From: Arcuatula senhousia
Taxonomy: Eukaryota; Mollusca; Bivalvia; Mytilida; Mytilidae
Direction of reading: 5' to 3'
Assembly (NCBI GenBank): GCA_963971305.1
Contig: OZ020316.1
Coordinates: forward strand, 16,882,745 to 16,946,744
DNA length: 64,000 bases
Position numbers and translations under genes: made by a program
The notes under the pieces: generated by a model
Told to the model about the DNA's origin: nothing
What the model saw: the letters and a program-made list of their open reading frames with translations, nothing else
The model's database searches: none
In this document: in pieces, positions 1-12,300 of the stretch
Numbering within the stretch: position 1 is the stretch's first letter
Layout: every line of letters starts with the position of its first letter

Positions 1-219
1 AGTGTATACATAAAAGTACACAGAGAAGTTAGCAATCTTGTATAATATAACCAAATGATAAAGGTAATGCAAAGGCCTAAACATATGCATATAAAAGTTG
101 ACAGCAAGTTTTATGCTACAAAACCATCAGCATTTATTGTTCTGAGCTTTACAAATGTAAAACTTGAGCAGACATAACAATCAGAAAAGTCCATCAAACA
201 CATGATTTGTTTCACTTAG

Positions 220-342
220 ATATAGACGAATGCTTAGAAAACAATGGAAACTGTACAGATATATGTAAGAATGATGACGGGTCACATCATTGTGAATGTA
301 ATCCAGGTTTAGAGCTGGAAAGTGACAGAAGAACATGCAAAG
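220..342 (+). CDS. Exon: calcium-binding EGF module
   Basis: A 123-bp exon between a TTAG acceptor and a GTAAAT donor, phase 1 at both ends. It encodes one EGF-CA module beginning DIDEC, with six cysteines and the aromatic/glycine spacing typical of the family. DIDEC is the calcium-binding signature. Phase 1-1 symmetric exons are how animal EGF modules are normally shuffled. Further exons presumably lie upstream of the window. Confidence 0.85.
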
Positions 343-3300
343 GTAAATATAACATACTTTTCAATGTAAATAAATGAATATGTAGATTATATGATGGTAT
401 TACCAAGGAAGTTTACATATAGCATCTTTTTGAAAATGTTGTACGAAAACGTTTTTATATAGAAGTTCAGTTATTACACTTTGAAAAGTAGTTCATTTCT
501 CAAAAAGAAAAAAAAAACCACTTGTTTAAAAAAATGCTTTTGCTTTTATAAAATATTTTGAATTTAGACATAGACGAATGCGCCTTGAACACCACTCAAT
601 GTGACCACGTATGTGTGAATGAGCATGGATCTTTCAGATGTGAATGTAATCAAGGCTATCAACTGCAGGAAGACAAGTCTTCATGTGAAGGTTTTTTATT
701 TGATAAATTATCTTAAATTCCCTTTTTTCACAGATCATGTGAGCTATTGCCATCACTTGGCGTCCGTCATCGATAACTTTTCTTTAAAAATCTACTTCTT
801 CTCTTAAACTACTAAAGGGATTGCATTGAAACTTGGCACATATCATCTATTGGATGTCATCTACTAAGAATGCAGGTGAAAAATAGTTTTTTTTTCTTGC
901 CTATAGAATGAAAACTGTTGCAGATAGAGAATACTTTTGCTTGCTTAAACTTACAGTTCATTTTACTCTTAAAAATATCCATTAGACAGTAGTTGTTTGA
1001 TGACCCCTAATAAAAAATATTTTCCCCTTATTTATTTTTTTTGGGTTTTTGCCTTGCAAATTAAACCTAGTGTAAACAAAAGTTAACACTTAAGTATGTC
1101 TCGCTCGCCTGCCCGAACTATTGGAATACATAGTTATTCAACTATTCAATTATTAATTCTCGCCTGTTGGCATAATAAAAAAATGCATTAAAAGTTTACC
1201 AAGCCCTTGAGTTCTTTAAATCAGAGGTTAATAAAAGTAAAGATCGTGTAGCAGGTGACGTTATATAATTTTTTTCTGTGGACCAAAAAGTGATTCTAGA
1301 TATAAATATCCTTGAGAAAGACAGAACACAAAAAGCCAAGTTTACAGTCATTTAGTGTAAAATGAGGTCAAGGTCAGATGACATGGTGATAAATCCAAAC
1401 ACCTTTCGCACATTTATCAAAATCATTTCAATATGTGGATCGTGTCTTTCTGGCACATATTCCATATTCTTTCGTTTTTAATATTATTTCAGAGTTTGGC
1501 TTTAGTGCCGTGTGGAGGTCGTAGAAAGCTTCCCCGTGCTTCAGTTGTATGCTCTTATATATTTTCGAGTACTGGAATATGTGTTGGAAAGACACAGTTT
1601 ACATATTTCCAAAATTTGACAACGTTTGGCTATTTCTTTAAAACTTGATACGTTTATCTGTTTGGTCACTGTTGTAATAATTTTCGGCTTCTATTTTTGT
1701 TTTATCAAATCTAATATTCTACCGGTTTTCCAAGTTTTTTTTACTCCTAGCGTGTCTGATGAAGGTTAATCCAGAAAAGTGCTTCACACGCAGTGAAATT
1801 TTGCTTTCGCACATTTATCAAAATCATTTCAATATGTGGATCGTGTCTTTCTGGCACATATTCCATATTCTTTCGTTTTTAATATTATTTCAGAGTTTGG
1901 CTTTAGTGCCGTGTGGAGGTCGTAGAAAGCTTCCCCGTGCTTCAGTTGTATGCTCTTATATATTTTCGAGTACTGGAATATGTGTTGGAAAGACACAGTT
2001 TACATATTTCCAAAATTTGACAACGTTTGGCTATTTCTTTAAAACTTGATACGTTTATCTGTTTGGTCACTGTTGTAATAATTTTCGGCTTCTATTTTTG
2101 TTTTATCAAATCTAATATTCTACCGGTTTTCCAAGTGTTTTTTACTCCTAGCGTGTCTGATGAAGGTTAATCCAGAAAAGTGCTTCACACGCAGTGAAAT
2201 TTTGCTTTCGCACATTTATCAAAATCATTTCAATATGTGGATCGTGTCTTTCTGGCACATATTCCATATTCTTTCGTTTTTAATATTATTTCAGAGTTTG
2301 GCTTTAGTGCCGTGTGGAGGTCGTAGAAAGCTTCCCCGTGCTTCAGTTGTATGCTCTTATATATTTTCGAGTACTGGAATATGTGTTGGAAAGACACAGT
2401 TTACATATTTCCAAAATTTGACAACGTTTGGCTATTTCTTTAAAACTTGATACGTTTATCTGTTTGGTCACTGTTGTAATAATTTTCGGCTTCTATTTTT
2501 GTTTTATCAAATCTAATATTCTACCGGTTTTCCAAGTGTTTTTTACTCCTAGCGTGTCTGATGAAGGTTAATCCAGAAAAGTGCTTCACACGCAGTGAAA
2601 TTTTGCTTTCGCACATTTATCAAAATCATTTCAATATGTGGATCGTGTCTTTCTGGCACATATTCCATATTCTTTCGTTTTTAATATTATTTCAGAGTTT
2701 GGCTTTAGTGCCGTGTGGAGGTCGTAGAAAGCTTCCCCGTGCTTCAGTTGTATGCTCTTATATATTTTCGAGTACTGGAATATGTGTTGGAAAGACACAG
2801 TTTACATATTTCCAAAATTTGACAACGTTTGGCTATTTCTTTAAAACTTGATACGTTTATCTGTTTGGTCACTGTTGTAATAATTTTCGGCTTCTATTTT
2901 TGTTTTATCAAATCTAATATTCTACCGGTTTTCCAAGTTTTTTTTACTCCTAGCGTGTCTGATGAAGGTTAATCCAGAAAAGTGCTTCACACGCAGTGAA
3001 ATTTTGCTTTCGCACATTTATCAAAATCATTTCAATATGTGGATCGTGTCTTTCTGGCACATATTCCATATTCTTTCGTTTTTAATATTATTTCAGAGTT
3101 TGGCTTTAGTGCCGTGTGGAGGTCGTAGAAAGCTTCCCCGTGCTTCAGTTGTATGCTCTTATATATTTTCGAGTACTGGAATATGTGTTGGAAAGACACA
3201 GTTTACATATTTCCAAAATTTGACAACGTTTGGCTATTTCTTTAAAACTTGATACGTTTATCTGTTTGGTCACTGTTGTAATAATTTTCGGCTTCTATTT

Positions 3301-6300
3301 TTGTTTTATCAAATCTAATATTCTACCGGTTTTCCAAGTTTTTTTTACTCCTAGCGTGTCTGATGAAGGTTAATCCAGAAAAGTGCTTCACACGCAGTGA
3401 AATTTTGCTTTCGCACATTTATCAAAATCATTTCAATATGTGGATCGTGTCTTTCTGGCACATATTCCATATTCTTTCGTTTTTAATATTATTTCAGAGT
3501 TTGGCTTTAGTGCCGTGTGGAGGTCGTAGAAAGCTTCCCCGTGCTTCAGTTGTATGCTCTTATATATTTTCGATTACTGGAATATGTGTTGGAAAGACAC
3601 AGTTTACATATTTCCAAAATTTGACAACGTTTGGCTATTTCTTTAAAACTTGATACGTTTATCTGTTTGGTCACTGTTGTAATAATTTTCGGCTTCTATT
3701 TTTGTTTTATCAAATCTAATATTCTACCGGTTTTCCAAGTTTTTTTTACTCCTAGCGTGTCTGATGAAGGTTAATCCAGAAAAGTGCTTCACACGCAGTG
3801 AAATTTTGCTTTCGCACATTTATCAAAATCATTTCAATATGTGGATCGTGTCTTTCTGGCACATATTCCATATTCTTTCGTTTTTAACCTTAATGTAATC
3901 ATCGAAGTAATATTGTGTATATTACTTCCATGATCTAATCCATCAATATCCAAAATGTCACATGCCTAGCTATTACATTTTTCAAGCAATTAATTTTCCA
4001 CAATACTCCTAAATCACAGATAACAGCATGAAAAAGACCTTAGTTCACAAAGTCATTGAAGTATGAAAATGGGGTGAAGGTTACACGTAATTGTGACAGT
4101 TGCGTAGGCATTAACCCCCAACTGTCTGTATTTCACAACTCAGATGCCTAGCTATAATACATTTCAAGTGATTAGTTTTCCACAATGGTCTAACAAAGGA
4201 GTTTACGGCATGAAAAAAACCCTTTAGTTCACAAAGTTACTAAAGCGTTAAATTGGGGTCAAGGTTTGAGCAAACGTACCCCAACTGTCTGCATTTCAAA
4301 TATCAGATACCTAGCTATTATACTTTTCAAGAAATTCATTTTTCACAAAAGTCTTCCAAAGAAGTTTTTGGAATGAAAAAAGAACTTAGTTCACAGAGTC
4401 ACTGGAGTGTGAAAATGGGATCAAGGTCACAAGGCATGGTAACAAATGCGTAGACCATGACCTCAACTGTCTGTATGCCCAATATCAGAGCTATTATACT
4501 CTTTAAGCAATTCATTGTCCACGAAAGTCTTACAAAAACATTTTCGGTCTGAAAAAAAGATCTAAGTTCATAGCGTCACTGGAGCGTGAAATTGAGGTCA
4601 AGGACACACAACATAGCAATTCATTGTCCACAAAAGTCTTACAGAATATTTACGCATCGCCGGAAAGTAATACCTATGACTCGCCTTCCGCGATTAATGA
4701 TAAAATGATATGAGATCAAAAATATGATGATCCTTTATTGGTTTTTTCCTCAGATGCACACAATGTTTTTCATTCCATCAGTCAGGTCAGAGATTCAGGC
4801 TCCTGGGAGCCTCTTGTTTTCGTACCGTCTAAATTGTACATTGCATGTAATTTTCAACTTAAATTATTATACCCTTGCTAAAAAAATATAGTGCCATTCC
4901 GTCTTTCCGGAATTAATTGTGTTACACCTCTGCAATTTTTACAAACTCCTCACAGTTCCAATTCCCGTATGTAACGGTCCGTACACTAATCACTGCACCA
5001 GGCTTTCAGGGTTTCTTTTCAATAACCTCTTTTTGACCCCTAATCTCTAATTGAAAACCAAGAAAAGTACTCACATATACTTTTATGCATTACGCAACCA
5101 TATTGTTTATAATATAGCCTAAACACTTATACGTAACTTCACTTTAAAATAGTGCGTAATCATTTAAAACCGGTTTTAAACAAATTGAATTAATTTTTCT
5201 AAGAAATAATCGTTACAGAAAATTTGATGTTTTCATGGCTAACTATAGCAATGTTTTGAGAATGATAAAAAAGAAATCATTCAGAAACTTGATGGATTTC
5301 ATTCAAGACTGTAGCAGTGGGATAATCCTGGTTTTTTTGTCGGAAACGATAAACCTACTGCGAAGGAGTTTGCGTTTTCATACATATGTTCAAAAAATAT
5401 TTGGGACTTAAAATGTAAATGTGCACCTCTTATTTTAAAATTTTACCTGATTGATTTTCAGGATCTCCCATAGCTAATCAGGGACTTTGCATTCCATCCC
5501 TTCTCTTATCTGCAACGCCCTTTATACCCCCCAAAGAACTTTCATGAAATATTCACACAATGTTTGTGAGGGTTACTTTATTGTTAAAGTAAACTGCAGG
5601 GCATTCTTTTTAAAAGTAATTTTTTATCGACAAGTTAAGAGCTGATGCGGTCCTATTCTACACCAGGCTTAAAACGTATAAAAACAATTAATATTTAGAT
5701 ATCAATATGTTTACAGTATGTTTACACAAATGATTCAGTTCAGTACCTTTTATCTATCTCTTTTCCTCACCTCTTTTCGTGCAATAATAGAAAATCATTG
5801 TTAAAGATACTACAAGAATACTTTATTTTCTTCAGAATCATTACTATTTTTGTAATTTTACTTAGACGGTCACGTCTTAAGGTAATTCTGCAGTACGTTT
5901 GTATAAAGATCGCGACTTTAGTAATTATCAATGGAGTATCAGTATAGAAAGTAAAAAGTATTTCCGAAAATAATCAACCACAACCTTGACATAAAATACA
6001 AATGACATCAATCTTACGTACATAACAGTATTGGATGTACTCAGTAGACAAGAAATCAAAGTTTTGTAACCACAAAACAAATAAAACACTTATATTGTTG
6101 ACATTTTGAATAAAAAATACAAAACAGTTCGATAACCTTTCAAAAAGTAATACACAAACTCTAGCTTAGTAAATAAAAGTATGACAAAATTACGTGCTGG
6201 GGTGATTGATCTTAAATACCAAGAAGAAAAGTCAAACAATTAAGCAAAGTAAGACTAGAAAAAGAAAAATGATTGCAGAATCTCTGACATTGAACATTGA

Positions 6301-9300
6301 TTAAAACATAGTGGATGTATGGTGTTCCGGCAACCAGACATTCCTTTTTCGTTGCAATTTAAGGATTCGACAGTTACTGTAACACAAAGCATAATACGGT
6401 TGCTTAAGCTAATAAGGTAGTGAGGTAACCATCCTTATTCAATAGGCAAACGCTTATCATGTTTCATCTCATAAGAATTAATTGCAGTTGGAGTTGACAA
6501 ATGTATGTGTTATGGTCTCATGTTCATTTACCCTGTATCGTTGTCCACCAAAAGTTAAGCACCACCACATTTTAAAATGACATCCTCTTTTTATATTTCA
6601 ATGAAATATGCTGGTCTTTTGCACACAAGAACCTTTGCATATTAGAACAATTTTGCATCCAAAAATTGAAATTAAAGTAACATTTTAAAAATATGGGTAC
6701 ATCGTATTGTGTTAGTTTATCTGACCCTGAATTCAAGTTTCGGGGAGCAATAGAACAAGCAGAAAATTAAGGCAAAGCTTGCTTTCAAAGTATCTTACGC
6801 ATGACACTTCTTTAAAATGGTGTGTTGCCAATCACATCAACCGACGAATATGAGTTTTTAAAGGGTTTTGCAGTTTAAGGGGACTGCTTAAAATGCCTGC
6901 TTTTTCCTGACTTTCTGACCATGTTTATTTCCAAATACTACTTTCGCCTTAAAACCGCATGGAAATTAAAATGTGATTTTTTATGAAGATTTAGTTGGGT
7001 TTGTTTGAAAAGGGTTAGCAGAAAAATGAGGCAAAAAAATCTTTTTTCATGATTTTTCAGAAAATGTTATTTTTTTCGTAAAATTTAAAAATGAACTAAA
7101 ACTGTTTCCAGACAGACATTTCTGTCATTAAATGTGTGTGATCATGACACATATGACGTTACATTTTTGCGTGGAGAAGGAAAAACGATATGGTGAACAT
7201 TTTTAAGAATTTTAACGACATTTTCTTTCAAAATTGTTTCGACAGAAAATGAGATTTCCGAAAAGTGGCCTGTCGGACAGAGAACAAACACTATTCACAA
7301 AAAAATGATACGAGTTTCTGCAAAAATTAAGTTTCCATACCTATTCAATTTCCTAAATATACGATATTGAGATGTGGAATAAGTGAACGCGACACAACAA
7401 ACATAAACAAACAGCAATTCAAAAAATCACAACGGAAAACAGCAAGCAGTCTTCAACATGACCATAGGTCACTGCTTACCGTCTTGCATTGGCCCAAGAC
7501 TTATAATACAATACAAAAGTATCAAAACCAATCCCTAAATCATCAACGAAAGACTCAATTCTTGACATAAAACAGTTAACATAGAAAACAAGGACAAACA
7601 AAGGCTTTGGCAAAGTTTCCTGGCTTAGGACAGGCACATATAAAATGTGGCGGGGTTAAACTAGTTTTTTGGATCCAACCTTCCCCCTATTGATAAGCTT
7701 GCACAAAGCTACTTATAAAACACACTGTAAAACTCAATCGACAAAAGTTCAATTCAACAAGAGAGAACCTAAGACAAAATACTGTACGAAAACAACAAGA
7801 CAAGGAGGAACTCTCTTGAGAACACTCGAAGTTACTGACAACTAGCTAAGAAACATTTATCGATTGATGTAAAAGAATCAACTAAAGACAACACTTTCTG
7901 TCAGTTTTCGGCATAAAACTTTACAAGAAAAGAGTTCTTCCCCTTTTTAGCTCACCTGACCCGAAGGTGAGCTATTGCTATCACTTTGCGTCCGTCGTCC
8001 GTCGTCTGTCGTCCGTCGTCCGTTAGCTTTTTTTCAAACATCTTCTTCTCTGAAACTGCTTGGCCAATTGCAGCCAAACTTGATATGGTTGTTCCTTAGG
8101 GTATTGTGCAAAAAGTTTGCGTTGGAATTTATGATACGTCAAAAAACATGGCCGCTGTTACTAAAAATAGAACAGGGGGGTCAAATACAGTTTTTTGCAA
8201 ATAACTCAAAAACGGTCACAGATATCAAAATTCTGGCTAAGTAAAAGTGATCAGCACCTCAAGATCTACCTGCCCAGAAATTCTCAAAAAGATCCAACAA
8301 TGGATGTAGGAGTTATTGCCCTTTTTCTTGATTTTTTCAAAATTTTGCACTTATTTAGCCCTATATCTTGAAAACTATACAAGATATTTTAAAAGTTCAA
8401 ATTCCATATGATTAAGCACATTAAGATCTACATTTTATGTAACTAGGTCAAAGCTGAAGAACCATTTCTTTTAGGATTTATGGCCCTTAAAGCGTCAAAA
8501 TTTACCATTTTCCATTGTTTAATAGCTTATAAGCTACAACTCTATTGTCAGATTTTTTATTCCTTAAAAAAACATGGCCACCATGGCTAAATAGAACAGC
8601 ATGTTAAGATTTACCTGTCCTGAAATTACAAAAAAGATCTGACTGTTGATGTGAGAGTTATTGTTCTTTTTCCTTATTTTCGCCAAATTTGCACTTATTA
8701 AGCCCAATATCTTAAAAACTAACCAAGATATTTCAGAAATTTAAATCGCATATGGTTAAGCACAATAATATCTACAAATATATGTATCTGTGTAGTTCAG
8801 GTGAGCGATTCAGGCTCTTGGGAGCCTCTTGTTAAGCACTTGTGTAAGGTTTGTTTAATTGAAAATGTATGAACATTATTTTTCACTGTAAGACACCAAG
8901 CCAACTGAAAGAAGACACAATTTGAAGTGAACTAAATTTAATTTTTTCGTCAAAGTTTTTCTTAGAAACATTTTAGACATTAAATCATGTTCTGTTTGAA
9001 GAGTCTTTTTTCTTTATATTTCTATCGCTGGCACATACCCTGTGCAACATTACATTGAACTGTGTGTTATCAGGATACATCTTTCAAACCCATCTTGAAG
9101 TTAAATTGCGTATGCATTTTTAATCTTAAATTGTATTAATAAAAATATATAGGGAGGTGCTTAACTTATAATGGCGGACTGTATAATATCAAGTTTTCAT
9201 TTCGCTAACAATAGCAAAGCATTGCTTCGTATTTATTACAATATAAATCATGTGATGATATTACGGGGTGCTTATTTGAAGACCAATCAAATACTTTTAG

Positions 9301-12300
9301 TAAATCGGTTTCATTTAATATAATTCATTCTGCAGAAATTTAACAAAAATATCAAATTTTCGTACAACCATTTTATTTCATTCATCATTATACTTCGATA
9401 CTAAAAAAAATCCTTTTACAAAGTAATAATTTTATTTTTTCACTTAAAATCTCAATGACTGTAAACACCCCAATACTTGCAGATATTAATGAGTGCCAAG
9501 GAACCTCTAGATGTAACCAGCTATGCCACAACACCAATGGGTCTTATTACTGTAGCTGTAGTCCTGGATACTTCCTGAGCAATGACAACTACACATGCGA
9601 AGGTACATAAAACTAAATCTCTCATATTACCCAGTGCAGTGAATAGACAATGGAAAGTATTTGTATTGACCCTTTTACCTAATACATTTTAGATAAAATA
9701 AACTGAAACCGTAACTTATAGAAATGACGAAAAATTATTTTGCTGAAGTACACATTCTGAATAAAATGCTAAAAGCATAATTAACGTTGTTCATCGAAAG
9801 TGGAAAAAAAGATTAGAGAGTTCCAAAAAACTTCTTTCACATTTGTTTAAATTTGAAATTGACACACAAGGAAGGCTTTGTACAAAGCTTTATGACAAAC
9901 GTGATGACTTCAACTTTCCAATAGTTAACTTTCCCTTTCTGTGTAGCAACATTCCGTCCGCTCCAGCATATGGAGTTTACGTATCACAATTGATTCGTTA
10001 TTCCAGAGCATGTGGGGAGTACAACGACTTCCTTGATAGAGCTACACGGCTGACAAGCAAATTGTTAACACAGGGGTACGTTGCTCCCAGGTTGTTGTCA
10101 TCACTCAAGAAATTTTACGGACGACATCATGTGCTTGTTTACAAATACGGGATTTCTATCTGTCAGATGAGCACAGATGTTGGTTTGACATAGAGTTTTG
10201 TAATGTCATCCTTTCCGGATTTGACTAACACTTAATCGATTTTTGGCAACGTGACGGGTGTGCTATAGCAAGCAGGAACTGCTTACTCTTCCCGAGCACC
10301 TGAGTTCACTCTCGTTTCGACTTGAGTTCACGTTGCTGATTGCGGTTTTGTTGTTATGTGTGTGTGTTTTATGTTGTTATGTGGTTTGTTTTGTTGTGAT
10401 GAGTTTTTGTCTGCCGGTTTTGTATTTGTCTTTACGGTTTTATGATACTGATTACCCCTTTGGTACACCTTTGCTTCTTTCGTACAACGCAAAACGTTGA
10501 AGCTTTTTTTTATAAATTAAAGTGCCTTGTTAATGCAACAATGATATTGTATATCTATTACATTTGTACTAGTTGTATCATTACAAGAACTGCTCTGTTC
10601 ATGACAGCTCTCATTCTTAACAATTATTGTAGAAAATTTGTTAATCTTAAACAGTATTATTGTACAAATTTTCTTCTATGGTTACACAGATTTAACTTTG
10701 TTGCTTTTAGACATAGATGACTGTATAGGAGTAAAATGTGAGAATGATGGGCAATGTTTAGACTTTCCTGGAAGTTATCGGTGCCAGTGCACTGCAGGAT
10801 ATGAGGGAAGAAATTGTCAAACAGGTAAGTCTATATGACTTAAACTGGCGGTTTCATATCGCTGTATTCACCGATGAATTTCACGATTTCTTTCACTTAC
10901 AAATTTTGCACAAACTAGCCAATCTTTCATTAATATTAATTAGTTTTGAAACTATACATGTAAATAATGTAATAGATGAATACATGTAGTTTTCTGAAGA
11001 GATCGTTTTATTCCACTCAAATTACACCAATATTATAATAGAAAACGTTTGATCATGTTAACTATTTGCACAAAGATCAACCCATTGATGATACCTGTGT
11101 ATTTTACCATTTAAGATGTGAATGAATGTTTGTACCTGAACGGTGGATGTGAAGATGTTTGTATCAACAACCAAGGATCTTTCCAATGCCAATGCACAAA
11201 TAATACCCTAGATGATGATGGAATGTCGTGTAAAGGTCGGTGAATATAATCATTTTTTAAATAAAAGCAAATCACACCAAAAAGGTCAAAAAGACGGTTC
11301 TCTAACATCATTTTAGCTTGTTAAGCTAATTGTTAAGCTAAGTTGATTGCAGTTTATTTCTAACCGTCAAAGAGACCCAGAAATCAAATTTAACAAATTT
11401 AAAGGACTAGAGCCACGAACCCCCATATTTGGCCCTGTTAATAATCAAATATCAAAATTGGTTTGTGTTAAACCAAAGTTTGTGTACGTATAGCTGGATG
11501 TTTGTGTTAAAATAGAAAAGATTTGATAATGGTCTATAAATGAATTTTCAAGTACCCTAGCCCTTCAAAAATAGTCTAAATCAGAGATTTTTCACTTTTT
11601 GGCCAAAATGACTTGTTTTTCAGTCACAATTTTGTGATTTTCCATTTGGCGCCACCCCTCGCCCATCGAATTTTTTATTGAAATACGAAGAAAATAATGT
11701 ATTTATTAAATTTAAGCAAAAATATTTATGGGCGAGGGGTGTCGCCCATGTCATTTTCACTTAAAACCAGGTAAAAATTGTGAAATTTAGCTGAAAGTGG
11801 CATATTCTCAATTTAAGCGTCACTTTATGACGTCATTACAACGTCACAAGTACAGAAAACTTTAAAATTTACTTTTTATGTAACAATAAAGGTAATAACA
11901 AAACTACCGAACTTGAATGATCAATCTCATAGTCCAGAGAAAATGACAAAAACGAATCAGTCATTCCGGAGAATTGGTGGATCGCAATGGTCCTGACTTG
12001 GTACAGGCCTTTCAAACGAAATGGTGGGTTAACCCAGGTTTTATGGCGCCAAACCTCCCTCTTCCATTGCTATCTTAGGATCCGGTAATGACCATAGAAC
12101 ACAAAATAGTTGTGAGACACAATAGCGATATTGAGGTGATCATCTCAGTACAGCAGACCAGTCAAACACTAATTAAAACAATTAACTATCATATCTTTTA
12201 ACTCAATTTTGAACTTTTCTACTGATGGCTGATAACGAAGAAAGAATTTTTTAGTGATCCTATGAGACGTATTTTCTTATAGCCCTGCTCCAAAAGTCGG

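Larger units (their letters stand above)
1404..3887 (+). repeat. 401-bp tandem array (about 6.2 units), retrozyme-like
   Basis: Direct repeats with an exact 401-bp period, nearly identical: one G-to-T change in the last full unit, and a T-run that is sometimes interrupted by G. Each unit junction carries a hammerhead-ribozyme-like motif (six copies, listed separately). The array begins 18 nt downstream of where a cleavage site would be and ends part-way through a unit. A 96-codon reading frame recurs in each unit, but only because the units are identical. Tandem units of a few hundred bp delimited by hammerheads are the known form of animal retrozymes, which are non-autonomous and expressed as small circular RNAs. 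Assignment here is inferred from the fold. Confidence 0.8.
343..9482 (+). other. Introns around exon 2, largely repeat-derived
   Basis: Apart from the 568-690 exon, this stretch holds the repeat pieces listed separately at 734-1060, 1063-1403, 1404-3887, 3900-4660, 4790-4822, 7590-7690 and 7949-8832. In 4823-7590 and 8833-9482 I see only AT-rich sequence with homopolymer runs and no convincing exon. Confidence 0.5.

Noticed and set aside
1759..3653. Five identical 96-codon open frames in the 401-bp array
   Set aside because: They recur only because the DNA repeat is identical. The frame is hydrophobic/Phe-rich, lacks a domain and overlaps the ribozyme, so coding is unlikely.
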